Of a DNA stretch of 64,000 nt, positions 32,207-41,901 are shown in pieces. Every line of letters starts with the position of its first letter. The first letter of the stretch is position 1. The stretch spans positions 582,561 to 646,560 of the forward strand of contig NZ_KB899277.1 in assembly GCF_000378145.1 (NCBI RefSeq). The letters run 5' to 3'. The translations under genes and the position numbers were made by a program. Origin of the DNA: Saccharibacillus kuerlensis DSM 22868. Lineage in GTDB: Bacteria > Bacillota > Bacilli > Paenibacillales > Paenibacillaceae. The notes below the pieces were generated by a model. The model was not told the origin of the DNA. It saw nothing but the letters and a program-made list of their open reading frames with translations, and did no database searches.

Positions 32207-34175
32207 CGTCTTCTCCCTCTTTCCGCGGAATGATCATCAGGATCTCCGTCCCGCTTCCCTGCCGGCTCTCCACCTTCATCCGAAAAGCCGGACCGAACGT
32301 CAAGCTCATCCGTTCCCGCACATTGCACAGCCCGATGCCGGAAAACCCGCGGCCGCTTCGTCCCGTTCCGGTCGATAGCTTCCCGTCGAATGAACCGGAA
32401 CGCTCGGATTGATTGAAAGATTCGAATTGATCAGTATATTGGGATTCCATACTCTGCAAACTCAGCTGTGCTTCAGTATCATTTTCTGCGCTCCTCTTTT
32501 GTTCGCTCTCATCCTTTCCGATTCCGTCCTCTTCGCCGCTGCCGTGTCGCAGTCGATTGCGCAGCCATTCAAGCCGACCCTGATCTATACCGACTCCGTC
32601 ATCGGACACACTCAGCATGAGGATTCCTCTATCCAGTCTTGCTTCTACGGTAATCTTCCCTGCCCCCGACTCCAGCCCATGGATCAGAGCATTCTCGATT
32701 GCAGGCTGCAGACAGAATCTCGGAAGCGGAATCAGCAGTGCTTCCGGATCGACGGAGAGAAGCAGCTCCGCTCTTTCCTTCTGCCGCATATTCATCAGCC
32801 CTACATAATCCCGAACGAGCTGAATCTCTTCATGCAGCGGCAGCAAATCCCGATCCGCACCGACCGTAGCCCGAAGCAGATTGGATAACGAGCCAATCAT
32901 AGCTGCACTCTCCATATCGCCTCGTCGCATGGTCTTCATACGGATCGAGTTCAGCGCGTTGAACAGAAAATGGGGATGAATCTGCGCCTGCAGCATGGCT
33001 AGTTCGGCCTTCCGTTTGCGTGCTTGAGTTCTCGACACCTCTTGGATCATCTCTTCTACCCGATCCAACATCCCGTCGAATGAATAGCCCAGCCTGCCGA
33101 TTTCATCATCTCCGCGCACTTCCGACCGCACGTTGAGTCTACCCAGCTGTACGGCGGAAGCCGTCTTTCCCAATTGAACGAGCGGACGGGTGAAATGTCT
33201 CAACAGATACAGCAGCAGCCCGAGAAACAATGCAAAAAACACCAATTGAAACAGGAACATTCGATGAAAAATCGAGCTGATATTGACGGTGGCGCTCCAA
33301 TAAGGCTGGGCAGATACAAGCTGCCAGCCTGCAAAAGAAAGCGGCAGCCCGGTTACCAGATAATCGCCTTTCTCGGACGGCATAATCTGCGAGGACGATT
33401 TCAAAGATGATGTTACGAAAACCGCTTCCGTACCAATTTTCTCTGTATTCCGATGTGCCTGTATATGTCCCTGCTTATCCAGAATCATCAGTTCTTCCTG
33501 TCCGTTTACACGCTGCAAAATGCGGCTGAACTGTGTCTCCATTGCGGTCACGATTACATATCCGTAAGGGACCGAGTTATCCTGTCGCAGCGCCCGCACA
33601 ACAGAGATCTGATATGGACTGTCCTTTTTCTCCGATTCAAATACGGTTGGAACTGCGCCGGTCCAGTACGATTCCAACCCGCCCAGCTCTTCAAGTCTAT
33701 CGAACCAGTCTTCCTGTTCGAAACGATGAGGATCGTACTCCCAGTAAGGATAATTCGTATAGGCTTCTCCGCTCGTCAACAGCACCGTTACATAACAGCG
33801 TTCCCCGACAACCGCAAAATTTTCGAGCTGCCGGGTTACGCTGCTATCTTTAATAAAACGTGCATACTTATCTTCCGCATCAAAATCCGTATTGCCGGTG
33901 GAAAGCTGCTTAAAGTACGCATTCAGATCGACGTTCATTTGTATATAGTTGGCAATGTTCAGCATCGATTTCATTAGATTTGTTGTAGATCCGTTAACAA
34001 GCTGCAGCGATTCTTCCGCATTGTAGATCGCCTGCTTTTTTACAGCATCTTCGGTCAGCCGGTTATAAATGGACAGATTCAATATGGAAGGAAGCAGTAC
34101 ACAAAGCAGAGCTGCGGCAGTCAATTTACGACGAAGGGAAGACATCAGAAATGCGGATCGAAGTTGTTGAAACAC
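32199..34175 (-). CDS. YesM-type sensor histidine kinase with an inserted ATP-lid segment
   Basis: A 658-residue kinase: transmembrane segment 1 (~15-38), an extracellular sensor (~39-295, Cache-like), transmembrane segment 2 (~300-325), HAMP (~328-380), the His-kinase block QIHPHFLFNALNSIRM (~392-407) and an ATPase domain. Between the G1 box (SDDGVGID) and the G2 box (GIGLCNVRERM) there are about 80 residues rich in Ser, Glu, Gln and Gly where relatives have a much shorter lid. The start is GTG with AAGGAGAG upstream. It phosphorylates the next gene's product. The ligand is probably the sugar bound by the upstream transporter (inference). Confidence 0.9.
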   Translation of the reverse strand: MFQQLRSAFLMSSLRRKLTAAALLCVLLPSILNLSIYNRLTEDAVKKQAIYNAEESLQLVNGSTTNLMKSMLNIANYIQMNVDLNAYFKQLSTGNTDFDAEDKYARFIKDSSVTRQLENFAVVGERCYVTVLLTSGEAYTNYPYWEYDPHRFEQEDWFDRLEELGGLESYWTGAVPTVFESEKKDSPYQISVVRALRQDNSVPYGYVIVTAMETQFSRILQRVNGQEELMILDKQGHIQAHRNTEKIGTEAVFVTSSLKSSSQIMPSEKGDYLVTGLPLSFAGWQLVSAQPYWSATVNISSIFHRMFLFQLVFFALFLGLLLYLLRHFTRPLVQLGKTASAVQLGRLNVRSEVRGDDEIGRLGYSFDGMLDRVEEMIQEVSRTQARKRKAELAMLQAQIHPHFLFNALNSIRMKTMRRGDMESAAMIGSLSNLLRATVGADRDLLPLHEEIQLVRDYVGLMNMRQKERAELLLSVDPEALLIPLPRFCLQPAIENALIHGLESGAGKITVEARLDRGILMLSVSDDGVGIDQGRLEWLRNRLRHGSGEEDGIGKDESEQKRSAENDTEAQLSLQSMESQYTDQFESFNQSERSGSFDGKLSTGTGRSGRGFSGIGLCNVRERMSLTFGPAFRMKVESRQGSGTEILMIIPRKEGEDDV

Positions 34176-34229
34176 GGCAGCTCTCCTTCCGGATTCGCGG
34201 CTCCACCTGCCGAAACGTATCAGAACGAC

Positions 34230-34257
34230 AAAAAGGGGCAGAGGTTCTGCACCCTTT
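34230..34257 (-). terminator. Internal terminator between the binding-protein gene and the kinase gene
   Basis: AAAGGGTGCAG and CTGCCCCTTTTT pair with one mismatch on the minus strand. It would lower expression of the kinase and regulator relative to the transporter. Confidence 0.7.
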
Positions 34258-34312
34258 GAGCTGTAAGATGTAACACTGGCGTCCGGTCCGGCTTCCGCCG
34301 GATAACCGCGTT

Positions 34313-35671
34313 TTATGAATTGGAATCGATCAATTTTTGCACGCGTTCTTGCGAGGCATTGACTGTCTGATCAACGTCCTGCTGACCGAAGATGAACTTT
34401 TCGAATTCTTCGCTGAGTGCTTTGTAGATTTCGCTCTGATACGTGACAGGCGGAACGAGTTTGGAGGCTTTTGAGTTTTTAAGCGTATCGACCAGCGACT
34501 GCTTATCGACTTTGTCAGGTGCCTTCGTTCCCGACAGAATGGTATCGATTGTTGATTCAAGTTTGTCGTCGCCCGACTGCTTCCACGAAGAAATATTTTT
34601 TCCTTGGGCTTCTTGGCCTTCTGTCGTATACCAGCGGACAAAGGTATAGGCTTCATCCTTATGTTTCGAGCTTGCGGCTACAGATACGAAGTCGGTTGTA
34701 ACCGGTGAATATCCGATTTCGTCGCCTTCCGCGTTTTTCGGAATCGGCGCTACTGCCACTTCGAAATTCAGCGGAGTCTGGTCCGTTCCTCCGATTTCCG
34801 TTGTCATCCAACTTCCTGTAATAATCATTGCGGCTTTCTCGTTGAAAAACTCGTTTCGATAATTGAGCTTTTGCGACAGCATCGTTTCGTACGGCGTGGC
34901 GGAACCGTCTTCCTTTTCCATTTTCCACCGAAGCTCCAGCGTTTTTTTGAAATTGGGATCATCCAGATTGGAAGTTCCGTCTGCCTTAAGAAAATCCGAA
35001 TTGTCCGGCTGATTGACGAGCATCAGTTTCATGTATTCGGTCCAGCTTCCGTTTTGCGGACCATGGAAATACGTACCGTATGTTTTTTGCGCCCCTTCTC
35101 CTTGAGTCAGCTTTTTGGCATATTCGGCAAACTCGTCCCAAGTCCAGTCGGTCGGCACTTCGAGTCCCGCCTCGTCCAGCATTGTTTTGTTCAGCAGCAC
35201 ATACCAGGAATTGAACTTCCCTGGAAGCGCATACACTTTTCCGTCAATGTGAGTATCGATCTTATAGTCTTCTTCCACTTTATAGCCGTCTTTTTCCAAA
35301 TAAGGCTCTAGCGGCTCAGCCATCCCAAGACCAACATGCTGCGCGTAGCTGCCAGGGTCGCTGAACATGATCACATCCATATCTTCATTCGAAGCTGCGG
35401 CGAGGTCAAGCTTTTTCATCGCTTCCTGCGTATCTCCCTTTGGACTGAGCTGTACGAGCGTCATTTTGATTTCAGGGTGCTTTTCTTCAAATGCGGCAAA
35501 TGTTCCGGTCCAATTGTAGGCTTCCTCTGTTCCGTACGTATACAGCCGAACTTCGGTCTTCCCATCGGCTGCCGCACCTTGAGTTTCTCCACCCGATCCG
35601 CTTCCGCAGCCTGCGAGCAGCCCTCCAATCAACGTAATTCCCAGCAGTCCAGACCAAATATTCTTTTTCAT
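34313..35671 (-). CDS. Sugar ABC transporter substrate-binding lipoprotein (family 1)
   Basis: A 452-residue lipoprotein; signal peptide with lipobox LLAGC (Cys 22) and a Gly/Ser linker. The mature part is a family 1 sugar-binding protein (TFAAFEEKHPEIKMTLVQLSPKGDTQEAM, LDLAAASNEDMDVIMFSD, KAAMIITGSWMTTEIGG). AAGGAGGG precedes the ATG. It is third in the operon permease-permease-binding protein-kinase-regulator. The ligand, probably an oligosaccharide, cannot be named. Confidence 0.9.
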   Translation of the reverse strand: MKKNIWSGLLGITLIGGLLAGCGSGSGGETQGAAADGKTEVRLYTYGTEEAYNWTGTFAAFEEKHPEIKMTLVQLSPKGDTQEAMKKLDLAAASNEDMDVIMFSDPGSYAQHVGLGMAEPLEPYLEKDGYKVEEDYKIDTHIDGKVYALPGKFNSWYVLLNKTMLDEAGLEVPTDWTWDEFAEYAKKLTQGEGAQKTYGTYFHGPQNGSWTEYMKLMLVNQPDNSDFLKADGTSNLDDPNFKKTLELRWKMEKEDGSATPYETMLSQKLNYRNEFFNEKAAMIITGSWMTTEIGGTDQTPLNFEVAVAPIPKNAEGDEIGYSPVTTDFVSVAASSKHKDEAYTFVRWYTTEGQEAQGKNISSWKQSGDDKLESTIDTILSGTKAPDKVDKQSLVDTLKNSKASKLVPPVTYQSEIYKALSEEFEKFIFGQQDVDQTVNASQERVQKLIDSNS

Positions 35672-35848
35672 ATGAACCCTCCTTGTAGAAAATGAATTGC
35701 GGTCCCTGACAAACGTTTTCTGTAGTCAACATCCTTCGTCTATTGTAAGCCCGTTTCAAAAAAGGAAGTGCGTCGGCCCGAAATTTCCTGGGTCGTTCGC
35801 GAAAATAAGCCGGCTTTCCTTACGGCTGTCCGCGAAATAAGTGTAGGC

Positions 35849-36688
35849 TCATCCTTTCACTCCGCCGAGTGCAATGCCTTCCACGACACTTTTCTGCCCG
35901 ATGATAAAAACAATAAGCAGAGGCAAAATTGCGGAAACGGCTGCAGCCATGATCAACGAGTAGAACTGCCCGCTCATCGACGTGAACTTCTGCATAGCAA
36001 GCTGAATAGTGAACAGATTATCTGATCGAAGGAAAATAAGCGGCCCCTGATAATCATTCCATGTCCAGATGAAGCGCAAAATGGCGTAAGTCGCGATCGC
36101 CGGGCGTACAAGAGGCATGGCAATACTCCAGAAGATACGTCCATGACCTGCTCCATCAATCTTCGCCGATTCAATAAATTCCTGATGGACACCCATGAAA
36201 AACTGCCGCAGCATAAAGGTACCGAGTACACTGAAACTTCCGATAATAACAAGCCCCAAGTGACTGTCGAACAGTCCGATATAGCGGTATAAAATAAATT
36301 GTGGGACGAGTACAGCCTGCGACGGAATCATATACGTGGTCAGAATAATCAGAAACAGCCATTTGCTGCCCTTAAAATGAATTTTGGAAAAGCCGTAAGC
36401 GGCCATAGCCGATACCGTACACGATATGACGGTTGTCAGCACGCTTACCTTAATCGAATTCCAGTAATACAAAATGAACGGATAATCGCCGAACCAGACC
36501 TGCCGATAATTCTCTGCCGCGTTCCAACTGGTTGGTATCCACCGGATCGGATAAGTAAACACTTCATTTTCCGTCTTGAACGACGTGACCAACATCCAGA
36601 TAAACGGCAGTAGAAACAGAACACTGGCTGCGAACATGAGAATGGTCACTAGTGCTTTGCGCCAATCCAGTGCACGAAAATCATGCAT
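35849..36688 (-). CDS. Sugar ABC transporter permease (MalG type)
   Basis: A 279-residue permease with six membrane segments and the EAA loop EFIESAKIDGAGHGRIFWSIAMPLVRPAIAT (~184-214). AAAGGAGG fits the ATG. It forms the channel with the next permease; the ATPase is not in the operon, so a shared MsmX-type ATPase from elsewhere is expected. An AAATAAGTG half-palindrome of the repeat family at 21411 lies just beyond its stop codon. Confidence 0.9.
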   Translation of the reverse strand: MHDFRALDWRKALVTILMFAASVLFLLPFIWMLVTSFKTENEVFTYPIRWIPTSWNAAENYRQVWFGDYPFILYYWNSIKVSVLTTVISCTVSAMAAYGFSKIHFKGSKWLFLIILTTYMIPSQAVLVPQFILYRYIGLFDSHLGLVIIGSFSVLGTFMLRQFFMGVHQEFIESAKIDGAGHGRIFWSIAMPLVRPAIATYAILRFIWTWNDYQGPLIFLRSDNLFTIQLAMQKFTSMSGQFYSLIMAAAVSAILPLLIVFIIGQKSVVEGIALGGVKG

Positions 36689-36709
36689 GGTAGCCCTCCT
36701 TTCTTCCGT

Positions 36710-37645
36710 TTAGTAATTGACCCATTTCTTCTGTGCAACCCATTGTCCGAGCGTAATCAGCAGTACCAGCACCAGCAGTACCGAAGCGATTGAAGAGGCA
36801 TAACCGATGTTCAGATTCTGGAAGGCTGTGTCGTACAGATACCAGACGAGCATTGTTGTAGAGCCAATCGGTCCGCCCTGCGTCAGAACCGCAATGATAT
36901 CGAACACTTTGAAGGTAGAGATAATACCAGTAACGAGGAGGAAAAAGGATGTCGGCGACAGCAGGGGGACCGTAATACGAGCGAATTTGATCCAGTTGTT
37001 TGCTCCGTCGATCTCGGCCGCTTCGTACAAATCTTTTGGAATAGACTGCAGCGCCGCCATATACACGATCATATTGAAACCGATCGATACCCAGACGGTG
37101 ATCATCATGATCGAAATTAGCGCAAAATTCGGATCAGCAATCCATTTTGGAGGATCCGTAATCCCAAATGCTTTGAGAAATTCGTTAATTGGTCCGTAGG
37201 AAGGCTCAAACAGCACCTGCCAGACAACCGCTACCGCCACGATACTGGAAATGTAGGGCATGAAGTAAGCGACTTTGAAAAATCCTTTGAAATAAACGAA
37301 GCGATCAATGATTACAGCAAGTACCATCGAAACGAGCATATAGATCGGTACGACAAGCAGGAAGATCATGTTGTTGCGAAGCGACTTGATAAACATATCG
37401 TCCTTTAGCAGCTCCTGGTAATTACCGACACTTGTCCATTCGATCCCTTGAATACCTGCGACAAAGTTCCATTTGGTAAAGCTGAGAAAAACGGTAGCCA
37501 AAATCGGCAGCAGTACAAGAATCGTTACACCGAGAAACATCGGCCCTACAAACAACAATCCCGCGATCGTCTCCCCTCGCTGCAGCGAAACTTTTCGCTT
37601 GCTTTTCGCCTCTGCTTTCTTGACCGTAACGGGAGCGGTACTCAT
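36710..37645 (-). CDS. Sugar ABC transporter permease (MalF type)
   Basis: A 311-residue permease, first gene of the operon. Six membrane segments and the EAA loop DLYEAAEIDGANNWIKFARITVPLLSP (~209-235) are visible. ATG 37645 is preferred: AAGGGG lies eight bases upstream, while the in-frame GTG three codons earlier overlaps that site. It pairs with the MalG-type permease. Confidence 0.9.
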   Translation of the reverse strand: MSTAPVTVKKAEAKSKRKVSLQRGETIAGLLFVGPMFLGVTILVLLPILATVFLSFTKWNFVAGIQGIEWTSVGNYQELLKDDMFIKSLRNNMIFLLVVPIYMLVSMVLAVIIDRFVYFKGFFKVAYFMPYISSIVAVAVVWQVLFEPSYGPINEFLKAFGITDPPKWIADPNFALISIMMITVWVSIGFNMIVYMAALQSIPKDLYEAAEIDGANNWIKFARITVPLLSPTSFFLLVTGIISTFKVFDIIAVLTQGGPIGSTTMLVWYLYDTAFQNLNIGYASSIASVLLVLVLLITLGQWVAQKKWVNY

Positions 37646-37763
37646 AACGTTCACCCCTTTAATCTAATGGAATGACCCCATTATAAAGAAGACGCTTCCA
37701 GTTCTGATGCCGCGATCTTGACCCATCATCGCGTTTTCTTGACCTTTCCTTCTTTTTCCATAC

Positions 37764-37787
37764 AAAAAAAACCGCCCTAAGGCGGTC
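37764..37787 (-). terminator. Terminator of the sulfate operon
   Basis: ACCGCC-CTAA-GGCGGT with seven A on the left, read on the minus strand as a hairpin followed by TTTTTTT. Confidence 0.75.
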
Positions 37788-37902
37788 CCAAGTCAACTTT
37801 TTCACTTTTCATTCGGCGATGCGGCACGCGAGCCCTGCCCTTCCCAGGCGGAGCAGCCGAAGCGGAGCCTGCTCTCCCTCCCCCGTCCCGCGGGGGTCCG
37901 CC

Positions 37903-38042
37903 GGGCGAGCTGATTTCGAATTGGAGCGACTTTTGGCTTTCCTCCCCCTCCTCTGAATCTTTTACCTAATCAAGGGGGAGGAAAACAAGCCGGAGCGACA
38001 ATCGAAATCAGCGAGCCCCCACAATCGAAATCAGCGAGCCCC
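37903..38042. repeat. Large imperfect inverted repeat with a 23-bp direct repeat
   Basis: The left arm (37903-37949) and right arm (37973-38019) are imperfect complements, with CCTCCCCCT / AGGGGGAGG next to the loop. The end of the right arm is repeated directly: a 22-bp unit starting ACAATCG at 37998 and again at 38021, the second copy touching the sbp stop codon. Confidence 0.7.
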
Positions 38043-39122
38043 TCAGATCCCCGCCAACACCTCATACCATATTCCGCGCTTCGCATACAAAGTCTCTCTC
38101 ACTTCGCTCCAACCGCCCAAATACTCGATATCAAACAGCCCCGGCGGCTCCGGATAGTTCGCTTCGAACTTCGCATATACTGCCGGATCTACCGGCCGGA
38201 ATCCGTCTTCCGCAAAAATTTGCTGGGCTTCTGCCGACCAGAGGAAGTCCAAGAACGCTTCGGCAACTTCGCGCGTACCGCGTTTATCGACATTCTCATC
38301 AACAACGGCGGCAGGGTTCTCGATGAGAATCGTATCGTCAGGAATGACTACCTCGTACTTGGCCCCTTGATTGTTACGGGCAATCAGCTCATTCTCGTAC
38401 GTTACGAGTGCGTCGCCGACGCCGTATTCGAAAGCCGCCATCGAAGCGCGGCCGCTCTTGTCGAGCGACTCAATATTCGCGTGGACGGATTCGAGAAAGG
38501 CTTTGGCGTAAGCAGAATCTTTCGCTCCGGTTGCCCGCTCGGATTCTTTCAATCCGGCGCCGTAGACCGCATTGATATCCCATTGGGCACCGCCCGACGT
38601 TTTCGGATTCGGATAGAGCACTTTAACGTCAGGCTTCGCCAAGTCGGCAAAACTTCCAATATTCAGCGGATTGCCTTCCCGGGTACCGATCGCTACTACC
38701 GACCGGGTGATCATACCGCCTTCCGGCTTCTCTTTCCAATTCTTGTCTACGAGACCCGCTTTCGTCAGCTTATCGATATCGCCTTCCAGCGACAGCAGCG
38801 TCACGTCGGCTTCGAAGCCGCCTACGATCGCGCGTGCCTGCGTACCGGACGCTTCATAAGATTCCTGGACCAAAACTGTCTGTCCGGTCTCTTCTTTCCA
38901 CTTTTGCTGAAACAGCGGAATGATATCCTGCACCGAGTCTTTGACGACGCTGTATGCACCGATCACCAGTGTCACATCCCCCTGTTGGGACGCTCCACCG
39001 CTGCCTTCGGCTGAACGCTGCCCACCGCATCCGGCAAGCATCGAGCCGAACAGTACGACTGCCGCCAGCAGTCCGGATACACGCTTAACTTGTCCGGCGC
39101 TGTTTCTTTTCTTGTATCCCAT
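38043..39122 (-). CDS. sbp: Sulfate ABC transporter substrate-binding lipoprotein
   Basis: A 359-residue binding protein; signal peptide with lipobox LAGC. Sulfate-binding family blocks are visible: QESYEASGTQARAIVGGFEADVTLL, VKVLYPNPKTSGGAQWDINAVYG (anion site) and VVIPDDTILIENPAAVVDENV. It binds sulfate or thiosulfate outside the membrane. ATG 39122 is preferred over one 11 codons upstream, since AAAGGTG lies at the right distance. It is last in cysT-cysW-cysA-sbp. Confidence 0.92.
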   Translation of the reverse strand: MGYKKRNSAGQVKRVSGLLAAVVLFGSMLAGCGGQRSAEGSGGASQQGDVTLVIGAYSVVKDSVQDIIPLFQQKWKEETGQTVLVQESYEASGTQARAIVGGFEADVTLLSLEGDIDKLTKAGLVDKNWKEKPEGGMITRSVVAIGTREGNPLNIGSFADLAKPDVKVLYPNPKTSGGAQWDINAVYGAGLKESERATGAKDSAYAKAFLESVHANIESLDKSGRASMAAFEYGVGDALVTYENELIARNNQGAKYEVVIPDDTILIENPAAVVDENVDKRGTREVAEAFLDFLWSAEAQQIFAEDGFRPVDPAVYAKFEANYPEPPGLFDIEYLGGWSEVRETLYAKRGIWYEVLAGI

Positions 39123-39195
39123 CGGTCTCACACCTTTGCTTGAAGTGTTCCCCACGCTTCAGTCAATATTTACGCGATCGCAGAGCTGCGCGGCA

Positions 39196-40260
39196 TCAGA
39201 TCATGACTGACATCGGGTCGGCTTTGAACCGGTTCTCGGCAATCCAGCTGCGTTCGTTATTGTAGAGATAAGCGCGATGCACTAATACCCGCACAGAATC
39301 TCCGACCTGCAAAGCATCTTTCTCCAGCGAACGGTACGTGATCAGGCTCTGGTCGCCGACCTCCACTTCGACGAGCCACTGGCTGCCGCGGAAATGCAGA
39401 TGCCGTACGACGCCTTCTTCTGTCGCCGACAGCAGCGTGAACTCGTTCCGCCGCCCGACTTCCACATATTCAGGCCGAATCAATGCCCGCGTGCCGGATG
39501 CTTTCGCTGCCTGATCGAAGCCATGCAGTTTCGCCGCGTGTTCGATCTGCGTCGATTCGCCGATAAACGAAGCGACAAATGGTGTTGCAGGCTCTTTATA
39601 AATGTCCCACGGTGTGCCTTTTTGCTCGACTCTGCCCTGACTGATGACCATAATTTCGTCCGCGACTTCGATTGCCTCGTCCTGATCATGCGTAACGAAG
39701 ATCGACGTGATGCCGACCCGCTCGATCAGCTCGCGCAGCCAGGAACGCAGCTCCTGACGAATCTTGGCATCGATTGCCGCAAAAGGTTCGTCAAGCAGCA
39801 GCAGCTGCGGTTCGGGAGCAAGTGCACGGGCAAATGCCACACGCTGCCGCTGTCCGCCCGAAAGCTGCTGCGGATAACGCTGCTCGAAGCCTTTGAGACC
39901 TGTCAGCTCGACCAATTCCATAACCCGATCACGGATCTGCGCTTTCGGCGCTTTTTGAACCTTGAGACCGTAAGCGATATTTTCGAACACTGTCATATGC
40001 TTGAACAGGGCGTAATTTTGGAATACGAATCCGATCCCTCGCTCCTGCGGCGGCAGTTCGTTAACCCTTTTTCCATGAAAAATGATTTCGCCTTTGTCCG
40101 GACTTTCCAAACCTGCCAGCATACGCAGAATGGACGTTTTGCCGCCGCCGCTCGGGCCGAGCAGGCCGATCAAATGCCCTTTTTGAATGCCGAACGAGAC
40201 GTCCTTTACCGCATGGAAACTGCCGAAATGTTTATCGAGTCCGCGAACTTCCACATGCAT
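39196..40260 (-). CDS. cysA: Sulfate/thiosulfate ABC transporter ATP-binding protein
   Basis: A 354-residue ATPase: Walker A GPSGGGKTS (~35-43), Q-loop FVFQNYALF, signature LSGGQRQRVAFARAL (~133-147), Walker B LLLLDEPFAAID (~153-164), switch histidine in FVTHDQDEA. A TOBE-like domain fills ~235-345 (TRALIRPEYVEVG, HLHFRGSQWLVEVEV). It is encoded one base after the cysW stop, so the genes are tightly coupled. It powers sulfate uptake. Confidence 0.93.
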   Translation of the reverse strand: MHVEVRGLDKHFGSFHAVKDVSFGIQKGHLIGLLGPSGGGKTSILRMLAGLESPDKGEIIFHGKRVNELPPQERGIGFVFQNYALFKHMTVFENIAYGLKVQKAPKAQIRDRVMELVELTGLKGFEQRYPQQLSGGQRQRVAFARALAPEPQLLLLDEPFAAIDAKIRQELRSWLRELIERVGITSIFVTHDQDEAIEVADEIMVISQGRVEQKGTPWDIYKEPATPFVASFIGESTQIEHAAKLHGFDQAAKASGTRALIRPEYVEVGRRNEFTLLSATEEGVVRHLHFRGSQWLVEVEVGDQSLITYRSLEKDALQVGDSVRVLVHRAYLYNNERSWIAENRFKADPMSVMI

Positions 40261-40261
40261 C

Positions 40262-41059
40262 TTAGTGCACTTCCCTTCTCTTCTTCGTCCATTCCATCAG
40301 CAGCAGCAGCCCGGCCGAGAATGCCGCGAGCAGCAGGGCAATGCCTCCTGCCGCCGCAATATTGAAGTTTTCCACATCCTGATACACAAGCGTCGTTGCC
40401 GTCTGTGTCCGATTGATAATATTTCCCGAGACGACCAGCACGGCACCGAATTCGCCCATCGAACGCGCGATGGTCAGCACCGCCCCATAGGCGACTCCCC
40501 AGCGGATCGACGGCCAGGTCACCCGGCGAAACGTCGTCCATCCGTAAGCGCCCAGCGTGGCCGAAGCCTGTTCCTGATCGTCCCCGATCTCTTCCAGTAC
40601 CGGCATGATTTCTCTAACCATCAGCGGAAAAGTAACAAACAGCGTGGCGATGACCATCCCCGGAAATGCATACACGATATTAAAACCAATCCCTGCAAAA
40701 AAAGACCCTAACGCCGTATCCGGACCGACCAGCAGCACGATCATCAATCCGCCAATGACCGGAGATACCGCATAAGGCAGGTCGACGATACTGTTCATAA
40801 CGCTGCGAAGTCTGCGGCCGAGCCATTTGCCCCGGACGAGATACAGCGCCGTCATGATGCCGAAAATGCCGTTCAGCAGCGTCACGCAGACCACGACAAG
40901 CCCGGTCATCATGAGCGCATGCAGCGCTTCGGGACGGCTGATCGCTTCAACAAAGCCCGACCAGCCGTTTGCGAATGCACTCTGCGTCATCTTTGCGAGC
41001 GGCGCCACCAGCAGAACGGCAAATACAAGATACGTCAATACAATCCATAGTTTTTTCAT
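40262..41059 (-). CDS. cysW: Sulfate ABC transporter permease CysW
   Basis: A 265-residue permease with six membrane segments. Sulfate-permease blocks are SIVDLPYAVSPVIGGLMIVLL (~90-110) and the loop QASATLGAYGWTTFRRVTWPSIRWGVAYGAVLTIARSMGEFGAVLVVSGNI (~164-214). The start follows the cysT stop by two bases. It forms the channel with CysT. Confidence 0.93.
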   Translation of the reverse strand: MKKLWIVLTYLVFAVLLVAPLAKMTQSAFANGWSGFVEAISRPEALHALMMTGLVVVCVTLLNGIFGIMTALYLVRGKWLGRRLRSVMNSIVDLPYAVSPVIGGLMIVLLVGPDTALGSFFAGIGFNIVYAFPGMVIATLFVTFPLMVREIMPVLEEIGDDQEQASATLGAYGWTTFRRVTWPSIRWGVAYGAVLTIARSMGEFGAVLVVSGNIINRTQTATTLVYQDVENFNIAAAGGIALLLAAFSAGLLLLMEWTKKRREVH

Positions 41060-41061
41060 CG

Positions 41062-41895
41062 TTAGGACCGTCCTCCTCTGCGCTGCACCCGATTAATGAG
41101 CCACAGGATGATCAGTGACAGAGTCAACAGCAGCACCGACACTGCCGCCGCTCCCAAGTTGTTGTCGCTCTCCACTTCGCCGTAAATAAATACTGAAGCG
41201 GTCAGCGTCTTGGCCGGAATATTGCCTGCAACGAGTACAACCGCTCCGAATTCGGCCAGCGCCCGGGAAAAAGCGAGCATCGCTCCCCCTACGATTCCCG
41301 GCGAAATCTGCGGCAGAATGACCCGGAGAAAGGTTGTCGCGCGTGATGCGCCAAGCGTATACGAAGCCTCCTCTGCCGAAGGATCCATCTCTTCAAGCAG
41401 CGGCTGAATCGCACGAATAACGAACGGGAAAGTCACGAACACCATGGCAATAACAATCGCCGGCTGATGAAATACAATGTCAAAACCGAGCCGTTCGGCA
41501 ATACTTCCTACCCAACTGTTAGGTCCCAGCAGCAGCAGAATCATCAATCCGCCGACGGCCGTCGGAAGTGCGAACGGCAGGTCGACCAGACTGTTCAGTA
41601 CTGCCCGTCCCGGAAAGCGATAGCGTACCAGCACCCAAGCGATCATTGTGCCAATCAGAACATTAATGGCAGTGGCGATCAAAGCCAGCTTGAGCGTCAG
41701 CAGCACTGCTTTCCAAGCGATAGGATCGGAGACGCTTTCCCAGAACGGCGTCCAGCCTTCGGAGAAAGAGTACGCATATACGCCCGCGATCGGAAGCACA
41801 ATCAAAATGACGAAATACAGCAGGACTGTTGTGCGAAAACCATAGGTCCAGCCTTTGTGACGCAGCCATGTCGTTTGCACCGGATACTCCTCCAT
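41062..41895 (-). CDS. cysT: Sulfate ABC transporter permease CysT
   Basis: A 277-residue permease, first gene of the sulfate operon. It shows NSLVDLPFALPTAVGGLMILLLLGPNSWVGS (~106-136) and EASYTLGASRATTFLRVILPQISPGIVGGAMLAFSRALAEFGAVVLVAGNIP (~181-232), the family signatures. The ribosome binding site GGGAG seven bases before the ATG sits in the right arm of a leader hairpin, so translation of the whole operon may be adjustable. The -55 region carries GGAATAATG, as before tcyP. Confidence 0.93.
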   Translation of the reverse strand: MEEYPVQTTWLRHKGWTYGFRTTVLLYFVILIVLPIAGVYAYSFSEGWTPFWESVSDPIAWKAVLLTLKLALIATAINVLIGTMIAWVLVRYRFPGRAVLNSLVDLPFALPTAVGGLMILLLLGPNSWVGSIAERLGFDIVFHQPAIVIAMVFVTFPFVIRAIQPLLEEMDPSAEEASYTLGASRATTFLRVILPQISPGIVGGAMLAFSRALAEFGAVVLVAGNIPAKTLTASVFIYGEVESDNNLGAAAVSVLLLTLSLIILWLINRVQRRGGRS

Positions 41896-41901
41896 TTAGA
41901 G

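Larger units (their letters stand above)
37646..38042. other. Intergenic region between the sugar importer and the sulfate operon
   Basis: Contains the sulfate-operon terminator (37764-37787), a GC-rich stretch and a repeat block (37903-38042). No gene was found. Confidence 0.7.
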
